64,000 nt of DNA from Undibacter mobilis (GTDB lineage Bacteria; Pseudomonadota; Alphaproteobacteria; Rhizobiales; Xanthobacteraceae), in assembly GCF_003367195.1 (NCBI RefSeq), contig NZ_QRGO01000001.1:2838501-2902500 (forward strand), written 5' to 3'. The position numbers and the translations under genes were made by a program. The notes below the pieces were generated by a model that saw only the letters and a list, made by a program, of their open reading frames with translations, ran no database searches and had not been told where the DNA came from. Shown here in pieces: positions 25,783 through 33,810 of the stretch (the first letter of the stretch is position 1; the number at the start of each line of letters is the position of its first letter).

Positions 25783-27033
25783 TCACTCCTCCTCAATCGC
25801 CAGACCCTTCACCACCGCGGCCTTGCCGAATTTCTCGCGCAGTTTGTCGACTGCGTGTTCGGCCAGCGCCCCGCGCCGGTTGAGCAGATCGGACAGGTCT
25901 TCGCCGTCCGACTCGACCAGATGGCTGACGCCGATGCCGATCAGGCGATAGCGCGTCGATCCAACCTCGTTTTTGAGCATGTCGCGGCCCTCGGCGAAGA
26001 TGCGACCGGCAAGTTGCGTCGGAGCAGCGAGCGAGCGGGCGCGGGTACGCGTTTTGAAATCCGCGCTCTTGAGCTTGAGCGTCACTGTGGAGCCGGCAAG
26101 CTGCGCCGCCTTGAGCCGTGCCGACACCTTCTCGGTCAATTCCCACAACGTTTGTTCGAGAGGGCGGAAATCGCTGATGTCGGTGTTGAACGTGGTCTCG
26201 GACGAGACGCTCTTGGTGTCGCGCTCCGGGTCTACTTTGCGCGTATCGATGCCGCGCGCCAGTCGCCACAGCCTTTGCCCTTCCTCGCCATAGCGGCGCA
26301 TGAGGTCGTGCTCGTCGGCGCGCTGCAGGTCGCCGATAACGCGGAAGCCGTCTTGCGCAAGCTTGCCGGCGCTCACGGCGCCGACGCCATAGATGAAACC
26401 GACGGGACGCGGGGCGAGGAAGGTCATCGCCTCGGACTGACCGATCACGGCGAAGCCGCGCGGCTTGTCGAGGTCGGAGGCGATCTTGGCGAGGAACTTG
26501 TTGGCGGACAGGCCGATCGACACCGTGATGCCGACATCGCGCTCGATGTCGCGCGCGAACCGCGCCAGCACTTTGGCGGCGCTCATGCCATGGAGGCGTT
26601 CGGTGCCGGTCAGATCCAGGAAGGCTTCGTCGATCGACAACGGCTCGACCTGCGGTGTCAGCGCCAGCATCGCGGCGCGGACTTCGCGGCCGACTTCGGC
26701 ATATTTGCGCATGTTCGGTTTGACGATGGCCGCCTGCGGACAAAGCTCCAGCGCCTTGAACATCGGCATGGCCGAGCGCACGCCGTAGGTGCGGGCGATG
26801 TAGCAGCAGGTCGAGACCACGCCGCGCTTGCCGCCGCCGATGATCAGCGGCTTGTCGGCGAGGGCAGGGTCGTCGCGCTTCTCGATGGTGGCGTAGAAGG
26901 CATCGCAGTCGATATGGGCAATGGTCAGCGTCGCGAGGTCGGCATGGCGTGCCAGTCGCGGCGAGCCGCAGGCGGCACAGCGTTTGGCCGTATCGGCCGT
27001 GTCTTTGAGACAATCGCGGCAGAAGGCGGTCAC
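25783..27033 (-). CDS. dinB: DNA polymerase IV with N-terminal Cys4 motif
   Basis: A 416-residue Y-family translesion polymerase. The palm shows [19 protein letters not shown] with the first metal Asp, [21 protein letters not shown], and [11 protein letters not shown] with the catalytic Asp-Glu. The HhH and little-finger regions follow ([21 protein letters not shown]). An added N-terminus, [19 protein letters not shown], has two CxxC pairs of zinc-ribbon type; E. coli DinB lacks this. It overlaps the upstream DUF3572 gene by four bases, so the two are probably co-translated. Confidence 0.95.
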   Translation of the reverse strand: MTAFCRDCLKDTADTAKRCAACGSPRLARHADLATLTIAHIDCDAFYATIEKRDDPALADKPLIIGGGKRGVVSTCCYIARTYGVRSAMPMFKALELCPQAAIVKPNMRKYAEVGREVRAAMLALTPQVEPLSIDEAFLDLTGTERLHGMSAAKVLARFARDIERDVGITVSIGLSANKFLAKIASDLDKPRGFAVIGQSEAMTFLAPRPVGFIYGVGAVSAGKLAQDGFRVIGDLQRADEHDLMRRYGEEGQRLWRLARGIDTRKVDPERDTKSVSSETTFNTDISDFRPLEQTLWELTEKVSARLKAAQLAGSTVTLKLKSADFKTRTRARSLAAPTQLAGRIFAEGRDMLKNEVGSTRYRLIGIGVSHLVESDGEDLSDLLNRRGALAEHAVDKLREKFGKAAVVKGLAIEEE

Positions 27034-27329
27034 GGGATTTCGCGCTCCCAGGGCTGGCCCCCAAGCGCGATATGAGCCCGGAAAATGTCCTCGGGCCGGC
27101 AGGCGGCATGCGCCGTGAATTCGCTCGCGAGTTGCTCGTCGGAGGCGAGGTAGGCCAGCACGCCGGCGAGGAACCCGGGCTCACCCACCTGGTCGCGAAT
27201 CCCGGACGGATCGAGGCCGGTCACCCCAAAGAAGCGGGTTAACCTTTCCGAATCCCCCGCAATGAAGCCAAGTGCTTGAATTGCCAGCTCTTCGGCGGCC
27301 TCTGGGGGCATGCTGCGGGGGGCTTTCAC
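27030..27329 (-). CDS. DUF3572 family protein
   Basis: A 99-residue protein starting [20 protein letters not shown] with [37 protein letters not shown] and [15 protein letters not shown]. These match DUF3572, a small helical family of alphaproteobacteria. Its stop codon overlaps the dinB start (ATGA), and it is divergent from divK across 137 bases. The link to dinB hints at DNA damage response, but this is only context. Confidence 0.88.
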   Translation of the reverse strand: MKAPRSMPPEAAEELAIQALGFIAGDSERLTRFFGVTGLDPSGIRDQVGEPGFLAGVLAYLASDEQLASEFTAHAACRPEDIFRAHIALGGQPWEREIP

Positions 27330-27466
27330 CGGACGAGTTTGCCTTTCCGTAAGAAATCACCACTAACGTCGTGTGTGGATCATACCTCACGCGGGCGGCC
27401 GCAAGGCGCCGCAGCACCGGGTGAGGCGCTAGCCATTGGAAGTATTTGGGGACAACGGGGCGGAGC

Positions 27467-27838
27467 ATGGCGAAGACCGTCCTGATCGTCGAGGACAACG
27501 AACTCAATATGAAGCTCTTCCACGATCTGCTGGAAGCGCATGGCTATGACGTCGTCGGCACCCGCAACGGCATCGAGGCCCTCGACCTCGCCCGCAAGCA
27601 CCGGCCGGATTTGATCCTGATGGATATCCAGTTGCCGGAAGTGTCGGGCCTCGAAGTCACCAAATGGCTCAAGGACGACGCCGAGCTCAAGGCCATTCCG
27701 GTGGTCGCCGTGACTGCCTTTGCCATGAAGGGCGACGAGGAGCGCATCCGCGAGGGTGGCTGCGAAGCCTATCTCTCCAAACCGATCTCGGTGGGCAAGT
27801 TTATCGAAACCGTCCGCCATTTTCTGGGACCTGCCTGA
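27467..27838 (+). CDS. divK: cell-cycle response regulator DivK
   Basis: A 123-residue single REC domain from the ATG at 27467 with a GGGGCGGAG ribosome binding site. It has the acidic pair in [20 protein letters not shown], the phospho-acceptor in [13 protein letters not shown], and the Thr/Lys switch in [14 protein letters not shown] and [10 protein letters not shown]. DivK in Caulobacter links the kinases DivJ and PleC to CtrA control. The pleD gene follows after 29 bases, as in Caulobacter, supporting the name. Confidence 0.94.
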   Translation: MAKTVLIVEDNELNMKLFHDLLEAHGYDVVGTRNGIEALDLARKHRPDLILMDIQLPEVSGLEVTKWLKDDAELKAIPVVAVTAFAMKGDEERIREGGCEAYLSKPISVGKFIETVRHFLGPA

Positions 27839-27867
27839 TTTAGGGTTTGCCAGGAAGGGAATTTGCA

Positions 27868-29241
27868 ATGACCGCCCGCGTACTCGTCGTCGATGACATT
27901 CCAGCCAATGTGAAGTTGCTGGAGGCGCGGCTGTCCGCCGAATACTTCGATGTCGCCACCGCCTATTCGGGCGCCGAAGCGCTGGCTTTGTGCGACCGCG
28001 CCGAATGCGACATCGTGCTGCTCGACGTGATGATGCCGGACATGGACGGCTTCGAGGTCTGCCGCAGGCTCAAGTCCAACCCGGCGACGCATCACATTCC
28101 GGTGGTGATGGTGACCGCGCTGGACCAGCCCTCCGACCGCATCAAGGGCCTGGAAGCCGGGGCCGACGATTTCCTCACCAAGCCGGTGAGCGACGTCGCG
28201 CTGATTTCGCGGGTGCGCTCGCTGGCGCGGCTCAAGATGATCACCGACGAACTGCGCATGCGCGCGCTGACCTCCAAGGAGATCGGCATCCAGAGCGCCG
28301 AGCGCGAGGCGGTGACCGACACCGGCCGGGGCGGCAAGGTTCTCATCGTCGATGACCGGCAGTCCTCCTACGAGCGCATCGCGCAGACGTTGTCGGCCGA
28401 GCAGACGGTCGACGTGCAGAGCGATCCGAAGGAGGCCTTGTTCCGCGCCGCCGAAGGCGACTACGAACTGATGATCGTGTCGCTCGGCCTCAAGGATTTC
28501 GACGGCTTGCGGCTGTGCAGCCAGGTGCGCTCGCTCGAGCGCACCCGCGGCCTGCCGATCCTCGCCATCTCCGAGCCGGACAACAATGCCCGCCTGGTGC
28601 GCGGGCTCGAAATCGGCGTCAACGACTATCTCATTCGCCCGATCGACAAGAACGAGATGCTGGCGCGCGTGCGCACCCAGGTGAAGCGCAAGCGTTATAC
28701 CGACCGGCTGCGCGACAATTTCGCCGCGTCGATCGAGATGGCGATCACCGATGCGCTGACCGGCCTGCATAACCGCCGCTACATGGAAACGCATCTGGGC
28801 GCGCTGACCGAACAGGCGGCGCAGCGCGGCAAGCCGCTGGCGGTGTTGATCCTCGACATCGACTTCTTCAAGTCGATCAACGACAATCACGGCCACGATG
28901 CCGGCGACGACGTGTTGCGCGAATTCGCCGTGCGCATCCGCAAGGCCATCCGCAACATCGATCTGGCCTGCCGCTATGGCGGCGAGGAGTTCGTCATCGT
29001 CATGCCGGAAACCGACCTCGCGGTCGCCGGCATGGTGGCCGAGCGCATCCGCCGCCGCATTGCCGGCGAGGCCTTCTCGATCCAGCAGGGCGCCAAGAGC
29101 CTCGACGTCACGCTGTCGATCGGCATTGCGGCCCTGGGCGGCGCCGGCGACACCGCCGCGGCCATGCTCAAGCGCGCCGACCAGGCGCTGTACCGCGCCA
29201 AGCGCGACGGGCGGAACCGCGTGGTTGAAGAGGCGGCGTAG
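27868..29241 (+). CDS. pleD: diguanylate cyclase response regulator PleD
   Basis: A 457-residue REC-REC-GGDEF protein starting MTARVLVVDDIPANVKLLEA with an AGGAAGGGA ribosome binding site. REC1 carries the acceptor in DIVLLDVMMPDMDGFEVCRR. REC2 (KVLIVDDRQSSYERIAQTLS) lacks a strong acceptor and acts as a dimer adaptor in known PleD. The GGDEF domain has TDALTGLHNRRYMETHL and CRYGGEEFVIVMPETD, with the active GGEEF form. It makes c-di-GMP during the swarmer-to-stalked transition in Caulobacter. It forms an operon with divK. Confidence 0.95.
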   Translation: MTARVLVVDDIPANVKLLEARLSAEYFDVATAYSGAEALALCDRAECDIVLLDVMMPDMDGFEVCRRLKSNPATHHIPVVMVTALDQPSDRIKGLEAGADDFLTKPVSDVALISRVRSLARLKMITDELRMRALTSKEIGIQSAEREAVTDTGRGGKVLIVDDRQSSYERIAQTLSAEQTVDVQSDPKEALFRAAEGDYELMIVSLGLKDFDGLRLCSQVRSLERTRGLPILAISEPDNNARLVRGLEIGVNDYLIRPIDKNEMLARVRTQVKRKRYTDRLRDNFAASIEMAITDALTGLHNRRYMETHLGALTEQAAQRGKPLAVLILDIDFFKSINDNHGHDAGDDVLREFAVRIRKAIRNIDLACRYGGEEFVIVMPETDLAVAGMVAERIRRRIAGEAFSIQQGAKSLDVTLSIGIAALGGAGDTAAAMLKRADQALYRAKRDGRNRVVEEAA

Positions 29242-29274
29242 CCGGCTCGCTTTTCAAGCCGCGATATTCTCGTC

Positions 29275-29315
29275 GTCATTCCGGCTTCGCTCACGTCGTT
29301 CGCGCCCGGAATGAC
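29275..29315. repeat. palindromic intergenic repeat (GTCATTCCGG family)
   Basis: Arms GTCATTCCGG (29275-29284) and CCGGAATGAC (29306-29315) lie 33 bases past the pleD stop. Third full copy in the window. Confidence 0.8.
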
Positions 29316-29344
29316 GAGCGGACATGACTCATCGCCCGCGTTCT

Positions 29345-29865
29345 TTGGTCGGCCCCGGGCAGGCCGCAGTCCTGAACATCATTCCAAGTGCGCACTCGAT
29401 AAGACGAGGGCGCGCGGAACGCCGGGGCCCAACAACCCCATGACTCTGTGCGCGTGTTGGTTTGGTAGTGCGCACAGACGTCGTCGCCACGGAAATTGCC
29501 GGACTTCCGGCGTTCCGCACGCGGTGTTTCTAGGTTTGCTCCGCGCCGTTCCCGGTGGTCGTCCGTTCGTCATCGGCCTGTTCACAGCCCGACAACGCTC
29601 CACCGAAGGGGCAGGCAACTCGCCGGTCCTGTTCTGACTCAGGACCGGGTACCGGCCGTCAGGGCCCCGGCACGCGGCAGGCGTGCAGGAATCCCGGCGC
29701 GGCTTGGACCGCCGGGAGGGGAAAGCTGCGCCGCATCTCCGACGCCCCGTGCCCGGCCACCGCTCCCCGCCCCGCATCTGAAGATGCTGTACAGACACCC
29801 CTCGCAGAAGGGGCGGGATGGAGGGGAATATAGACCTAGGCTTAAATACAGTCAAGCGGCATTTT
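29345..29865. repeat. ~520-base non-coding structured repeat-like element
   Basis: No supported gene. The segment is built of inverted arms, e.g. GGAACGCCGG (near 29418) against CCGGCGTTCC (near 29508), GTGCGCAC palindromes, and further GC stems, ending near TAGACCTAGG. From memory its motifs (GTGCGCACTCGATAAGACG, GGAACGCCGGG) resemble a long intergenic repeat common in Bradyrhizobium and relatives, often misannotated as short proteins. That match is not checked here. Confidence 0.5.
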
Positions 29866-29878
29866 GAATAAATTCCGT

Positions 29879-29977
29879 CCTCATCCTGAGGAGGGCGCGC
29901 TTGCGCCCGTCTCGAACCATGGGGCGGCCTCGATCCTTCGAGACGCCCTCGCTGCGCTCGGGCTCCTCAGGATGAGG
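29879..29977. repeat. palindromic repeat with 15-base perfect arms
   Basis: CCTCATCCTGAGGAG (29879-29893) and CTCCTCAGGATGAGG (29963-29977) are exact inverted copies. The loop carries a second inverted pair, TCTCGAA and TTCGAGA. The element can fold as one long hairpin. Confidence 0.85.
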
Positions 29978-30030
29978 CCGATGAGATGCTGCGGCGTCTG
30001 GAGTCCGGGCTCGCGCGTTGCACGCGCGCC

Positions 30031-30066
30031 CCGGAATGACGGAGAGAGAAGGCGCCCCGGAATGAC
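30031..30066. repeat. two direct half-copies of the CCGGAATGAC arm
   Basis: CCCCGGAATGACGG occurs twice (CCGGAATGAC at 30031-30040 and 30057-30066), 26 bases apart and in the same orientation, just downstream of the hemolysin III gene end. Confidence 0.7.
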
Positions 30067-30084
30067 GGAATGGGTGAGGCGGCG

Positions 30085-30726
30085 TTACGCCACCGAGGTC
30101 AGCACCGCGCCGTAGTGGCACAAGGCTGCCGACAGGACGAAGCTGTGCCAGATCGCGTTCTGGAAGCGCAGGCTGCGCCAGACGTGGAAGATGACGCCGA
30201 CGGAATACAGGATGCCGCCGGCGGCGATCAGCGCCAGGGTCAAGGGCCCCAGCGCGGCGGCCATCGGCCCGATCACGAACAGGCCGCTCCAGCCCATCAG
30301 CAGATACAGCGCGATGGAGAGACGATCGAAGCGGCCCGGGAAGAGCAGCTTGAGCGCGATGCCGGCGATGGCGCAGACCCACTGCACGATGAGGATCGCG
30401 ACCGGCGCCTCGCCGCCCATCGGCAGCACGAAGGCGGTGTAGGTCGCGGCGATCAAAAGATAGATCGCCGAATGATCGAGCCGGCGCAGCCACCATTTGA
30501 CCGGCGTCAGCGGCCACAGATTGTAGGCGGCGGAAAAGCCGATCATCGCCATCAGCCCGCAGAGATAGATCGTGATCGCGGCGAATTGCGAGACATTGGC
30601 GTGATGAACGGCAATGACCAGGAGCACCGCCGCGCCGGCAATGGCCAGCGCAATGCCGAGCGCATGCACGACGGCATCGGCAATGGTCTCGGCGCGGTCG
30701 TAATTCCAGGCGATCGGTGTTGTCAT
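30085..30726 (-). CDS. hemolysin III (PAQR) family membrane protein
   Basis: A 213-residue protein with seven hydrophobic segments. It starts MTTPIAWNYDRAETIADAVV; the conserved PAQR motifs are DAVVHALGIALA, FSAAYNLW (family SALYH/ AxYNL site), the LRRLDHSAIYLLIAATYTAF block, and WHSFVLSAALCHYGAVL with the terminal H-x-F and CHY. These place His and Asp residues for a buried zinc as in PAQR hydrolases. The name 'hemolysin III' is historical; bacterial members are thought to act on membrane lipids, but the activity here is unknown. It lies amid repeats. Confidence 0.92.
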   Translation of the reverse strand: MTTPIAWNYDRAETIADAVVHALGIALAIAGAAVLLVIAVHHANVSQFAAITIYLCGLMAMIGFSAAYNLWPLTPVKWWLRRLDHSAIYLLIAATYTAFVLPMGGEAPVAILIVQWVCAIAGIALKLLFPGRFDRLSIALYLLMGWSGLFVIGPMAAALGPLTLALIAAGGILYSVGVIFHVWRSLRFQNAIWHSFVLSAALCHYGAVLTSVA

Positions 30727-30789
30727 TGCGAAAGCGTAACGGGGGAATAAGGCGCTGCCTTGACGGTGACGCAGCGGCCCCGCGACGCT

Positions 30790-31101
30790 TTAAGGCGCGG
30801 CTTTTTTCTTCTTCTTGGACTTCGGCTTTACAGCCGGTTCGGCCGGCGGGTTGGCGGCGTCCTCGGCTTCCTTGGCGAGTCGCAAGGCCCGCAGCTTGGC
30901 GGTCTTGGCGCGCATGGAGATCGCGGCCGCCTCATATTCGGCGGCGGCTTTCAGACCGTCGCGGGCCTGATCCTGACGCCTTTTCAGCTTGGCGCCGGCG
31001 TCGTTGGGCGACGATGCGTTGATGGATTTGTTCAGCAAGACCTCCTGTTGTGGGGGCTCGGCGCCCGGCAACAACCACTGGTCGAATGTACCATACTTCA
31101 A
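30790..31101 (-). CDS. small basic protein with Lys-rich tail
   Basis: A 103-residue protein, MKYGTFDQWLLPGAEPPQQE at the start, then a predicted helix (KLKRRQDQARDGLKAAAEYE and so on) and a Pro/Lys tail ending KPKSKKKKKAAP. No cysteines or membrane segments. Compositionally like a nucleic-acid-binding or ribosome-associated protein, but no family is recognised. The reading frame is plausible yet lacks independent support. Confidence 0.5.
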   Translation of the reverse strand: MKYGTFDQWLLPGAEPPQQEVLLNKSINASSPNDAGAKLKRRQDQARDGLKAAAEYEAAAISMRAKTAKLRALRLAKEAEDAANPPAEPAVKPKSKKKKKAAP

Positions 31102-31235
31102 GCGGAGTCGTTACCCGCATGAGGGGTGAAAAGCGCGCGAAAACGGCCGTTTCAGGGTGTTTTTGGCGGCGCCGCGCTGGGCCCGGGGCGCGAAAGCGCC
31201 CAGCGCCGCGATGTCCGGCGCCGCTTGAGTCGCCC

Positions 31236-31601
31236 TTATTTGCCGCAATTCCACTGATAGCCGATCGGCGTCGTGGTCCAGCACGGGCCGAAGGAGCCGC
31301 CGTTCCAGCGGCCGCGATAGAAGCGCGGATCGGAGTAGCCCCAATAGGCGATGCGCGGGCCGCCGGCGCGGTAATAGGCGCGTCGCTCGCGCTGGATCTC
31401 CATGTACCGGTCGCGCTCGATCTGCGCCGGCGTGCGATAGCCGGGCAGGAAGCCGGTGCCGCGGGGGATGTGGCGTTTGGTGACGTGCTTTTTGGCGGGC
31501 TTGGGGACGGTTTGCGCGGATGGGTCCGACGACGCGGATGAGGCGAGGGCAGGCGACGCGGCCAGAAGCAGGGCGGCAAGTCCGGCGAGTGCGAGTCTCA
31601 T
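31236..31601 (-). CDS. small exported Tyr/Arg-rich protein
   Basis: A 121-residue protein starting MRLALAGLAALLLAASPALA, a clear signal peptide. The mature part has a Lys/Pro linker, GFLPGYRTPAQIERDRYMEI, YWGYSDPRFYRGRWNGG and CWTTTPIGYQWNCGK, with two Cys near the end. This resembles small secreted proteins common in Bradyrhizobium relatives. The two terminal Cys suggest a disulfide. Function unknown. An intergenic repeat lies upstream of its start. Confidence 0.75.
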   Translation of the reverse strand: MRLALAGLAALLLAASPALASSASSDPSAQTVPKPAKKHVTKRHIPRGTGFLPGYRTPAQIERDRYMEIQRERRAYYRAGGPRIAYWGYSDPRFYRGRWNGGSFGPCWTTTPIGYQWNCGK

Positions 31602-31616
31602 GCGTTGATCAATACA

Positions 31617-31735
31617 CCGTCATGGCCGGGCTTGTCTCGGCCATCCCGCTGAGGCAGGCACAGTGCGTCCCTAAGCGGGATCACCGGGACATAAGGGCGT
31701 TACACCCGTCTTTGACGGGCTATGCCCGGTGATGG
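31617..31735. repeat. dispersed palindromic repeat (CATGGCCGGG...CCCGGTGATGG)
   Basis: Contains TCATGGCCGGGCTTG, two inverted pairs CCATCCCGC/GCGGGAT and TCACCGGG (31681-31688) / CCCGGTGA (31725-31732), typical of rhizobial intergenic repeats. It lies directly upstream of the toxin-antitoxin operon. Confidence 0.75.
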
Positions 31736-31764
31736 CAGGTGGTGGAGCGCATGGGCATCTGTGC

Positions 31765-31779
31765 TATATTTATCTGATG
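31765..31779 (+). promoter_or_regulatory. possible -10 box of a leaderless toxin-antitoxin mRNA
   Basis: TGCTATATT contains TATATT at 31765-31770, six bases from the antitoxin ATG. No ribosome binding site is present between. Same spacing as at 3602 and 10631. Confidence 0.4.
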
Positions 31780-31995
31780 AACGCCGCGACCCGGGACATT
31801 CTACGCAAGGTCGAAACCTGGCCCGAAGAGGACCAGAACGAACTGGCCGCGCTCGCCCGCGAGATTGAGGCGCGGCGCACCGGCGTCTATGTGCTGAGCG
31901 ATGAGGAGAAAGCGGCGATAGCCGAGGCTCGGCGCGAACCTTTTGTCTCCGATGAAGAGATGGCGCAGTTCTGGAAGCGCCACGGCGTCCGTTGA
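31777..31995 (+). CDS. antitoxin of a ParE/RelE-type module
   Basis: A 72-residue acidic protein starting MNAATRDILRKVETWPEEDQ. The rest contains NELAALAREIEARRTGVYVL and DEEMAQFWKRHGVR. The length, charge and position before a ParE-like gene identify it as the antitoxin; the N-terminal part could bind DNA and the C-terminal FWKRHG segment could wrap the toxin. It overlaps the toxin gene by four bases. The long upstream extension to 31729 is rejected because it runs through a repeat. Confidence 0.8.
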   Translation: MNAATRDILRKVETWPEEDQNELAALAREIEARRTGVYVLSDEEKAAIAEARREPFVSDEEMAQFWKRHGVR

Positions 31996-32273
31996 AGGTC
32001 CGCTACCGGCCACGGGCGAAGGCGGACATTGACGAGATTTTCCAGTATTTGAACGAACGCAGCCCGTCCGGCGCGCTCCATGTGCTCTCGGCTATCGCCG
32101 ACGCGATCGACGAGATAGGCGCCAATCCTGATGCGTGGCAGGCGACGTCACTCCCTGACATTCGTGCCAAGACGGTCGGGCGTTATCGTTACAAGATTTT
32201 CTATGCGGCAGTTGGCGACGAGACCGTCGAGATTATCCACGTGCGGCACACCGCGAGACGGCCGTGGACGTAG
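31992..32273 (+). CDS. ParE/RelE family toxin
   Basis: A 93-residue basic protein read from a TTG start at 31992 that overlaps the antitoxin stop (TTGA). Sequence marks are VRYRPRAKADIDEIFQYLNE, the DAWQATSLPDIRAKTVGRYR core and the C-terminal YKIFYAAVGDETVEIIHVRH strand, all typical of ParE toxins. ParE proteins target gyrase, RelE members cut mRNA; this cannot be told apart by eye, though ParE is closer. The stop TAG abuts an intergenic repeat. Confidence 0.88.
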   Translation: MKVRYRPRAKADIDEIFQYLNERSPSGALHVLSAIADAIDEIGANPDAWQATSLPDIRAKTVGRYRYKIFYAAVGDETVEIIHVRHTARRPWT

Positions 32274-32354
32274 GGCGGATTAGGCGCAGCCGTAACCCGC
32301 CGAGCGGATTTGACCGGGAATGAAGATAGTGGATTACGCTCCGCTAATCCGTCC
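32273..32354. repeat. palindromic repeat (GGCGGATTAG...CTAATCC)
   Basis: GGGCGGATTAG (32273-32283) and CTAATCCGTCC (32344-32354) are imperfect inverted arms. A middle pair GTAACCCGCCG/GGATTACGC is degenerate. It begins within the toxin stop codon and ends 10 bases before the protease stop. Confidence 0.75.
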
Positions 32355-32364
32355 TCCGAGCTTA

Positions 32365-33344
32365 CTATCTTTTTTCGATCGGCGCGGCTGGTGCCAATTG
32401 GCCTTTTGCTAACCCTTGAGATTTTCGCCAAGCGTCAATCGTTTCATCGACATAGTCTATGGGCAAAACTTCAGCCAACCCTGAATTTTCTTCGAAAGCG
32501 ATTCTTGGGCGGCCAGTTTGTGGGCTGACTGCGACATCAGTGTAGGGTTTATAACTTGTTACGACACCTATTAAGTTCGCGCTTGGTTGCGACTTGGTTC
32601 CGTCGATGGCGACAATTTCTGGTCGGAGTACGACGGGCCCGCCGCTGTTGCCCGGAAAGACTAACGCATCAATCATAAATGTCTTAGAGGCGCCTTCTAG
32701 CATTTCAGAAATGCGCGCAATAACTCCCTGGCGCACAATGACGTGGTTCTTCTGAGAGCCTGCCAAGTTCATCGGAAAGCCGAGCACAAAGGTGCCGTCA
32801 CCAGCAGAAACTTGTCTGTCGATAAGGCGGGCCTTTGTCAGAGCATTAGTGTCGCCAAGGAAAAAACTCGGCTCGTATCCAAGCGGATAGAGCGCTTCGA
32901 AATTAACGCGGACAATGGCGATATCGATGTCGTTGTCGGGATGAAAGAACCAAGTCGCCTCTCCAGGATTCGGTCTGTCGGGAATTTTGAACTGCTGAAT
33001 TGGCGTTTTTGGATCCTTTGGATTTATGCGAACTTGAACTTCGGTTTTACCGCTTTTTCGATGCGCTTCGATGACGTGGCGGGCTGTTACAAGGTATACT
33101 TCGTATCCTTTTTTTTGGTTAGGTCCAGGTCGTCTTTTATAAGATTTCCGTAGAAGAATCCGGTTCCTTTGGTTTGCCATTCAACGCGAGGCGGTTGACC
33201 CGGTAATGACGTGGGCTGCATATCGCCAATGGCAACGACACTATTCACAAAAAATGGTGGAATTAGCATTGCGCCACTTTCGGAAATCAAAAATGCCCCA
33301 GCTGCGAATATTGCGACAAGAAACGTGTTGTTTTTAAATATCAT
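32365..33344 (-). CDS. trypsin-like serine protease needing a -1 frameshift at an A8 run
   Basis: Frame one (ATG at 33344, stop at 33087) gives 85 residues: a signal anchor (NTFLVAIFAAGAFLISESGA), then EWQTKGTGFFYGNLIKDD and KKK. The rest of the protease continues in the -1 frame: KGYEVYLVTARHVIE, DNDIDIAIVRV and FPGNSGGPVV supply the triad, about His 90, Asp 141 and Ser 234 of a 326-residue fused protein. The frames meet in AAAAAAAAG at 33108-33116. GTGFF and VTARHV lie either side of it, as in intact relatives. It may be a recoding site, a recent frameshift mutation or a sequencing error. An internal ATG at 33180 would lack the GTGFFYG strand. AT-richer than most neighbours. Confidence 0.75.
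33108..33116 (-). promoter_or_regulatory. slippery A8G run, possible -1 frameshift or slippage site
   Basis: On the minus strand the codons read ACC AAA AAA AAG GAT. The last seven bases of AAA AAA AAG form A AAA AAG, the canonical heptamer of -1 frameshifting (as in E. coli dnaX). A slip of -1 makes the next codon GGA and joins the two protease parts. Confidence 0.5.
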
Positions 33345-33362
33345 GCCAGCGCTTGTTTTTTA

Positions 33363-33647
33363 TCACCAAGGATTCCGCCGTCCCGTTTGCCCGGTATACG
33401 GGTTGTAATTCCCGCGCGTGCCGTAGTTATCGAGCGTCGTGTTGTTAGGATTGGTCTGATAGTGGCCGCCTGTGTAGCCGCCGCTGTTGCTATTGTAGTG
33501 TGGCGCAACATAGTGCGAGTTCGGATTCGAGCCCGTGCCGTATGAGCCGTATCCGGAATTGTAGCCGCGGTTTGAATTATAATATTGCGCGTTCGCCGTG
33601 CCGACGGCCGAGACAAGCGCCATGGCGGCGAGAAGCAGAGTCTTCAT
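33363..33647 (-). CDS. small secreted Asn/Gly/Tyr-rich protein
   Basis: A 94-residue protein with signal peptide MKTLLLAAMALVSAVGTANA. The mature part is a low-complexity run of NSNRGYNSGYG, GSNPNSHYVAPHYNS and GGHYQTNPNN repeats, then NYGTRGNYNPYTGQTG, lacking Cys. Similar short proteins with GSNPxSHYVxPH and RGNYNPYTG motifs occur in many Bradyrhizobium relatives; function unknown. Composition suggests an extracellular, flexible or hydrated-surface protein. Confidence 0.8.
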   Translation of the reverse strand: MKTLLLAAMALVSAVGTANAQYYNSNRGYNSGYGSYGTGSNPNSHYVAPHYNSNSGGYTGGHYQTNPNNTTLDNYGTRGNYNPYTGQTGRRNPW

Positions 33648-33725
33648 TTTGTAATCCCCCCTTAGCCGCCATTTGATGGCGGTTGTGGAGAGGGTATATT
33701 TCGCTCAACTGCAAGTAAACAGCAA

Positions 33726-33752
33726 AAAGGCGGCCCACTGGGCCGCCCTTTT
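33726..33752 (-). terminator. rho-independent terminator of nrdJ
   Basis: Arms AAAGGCGGCCC and GGGCCGCCTTT surround ACT. On the minus strand the stem is followed by TTTTTG. It lies ~60 bases after the nrdJ stop. Confidence 0.9.
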
Positions 33753-33810
33753 AGTCGTGGCTGGCCGAGCCTGCGCCCGGTCATGACGTTTTGTGCTTGC
33801 GGCTAACGCC

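Noticed and set aside
29311..29870. Several short open frames of 60-160 residues on both strands after pleD
   Set aside because: They overlap a non-coding repeat-rich element and show no family features.
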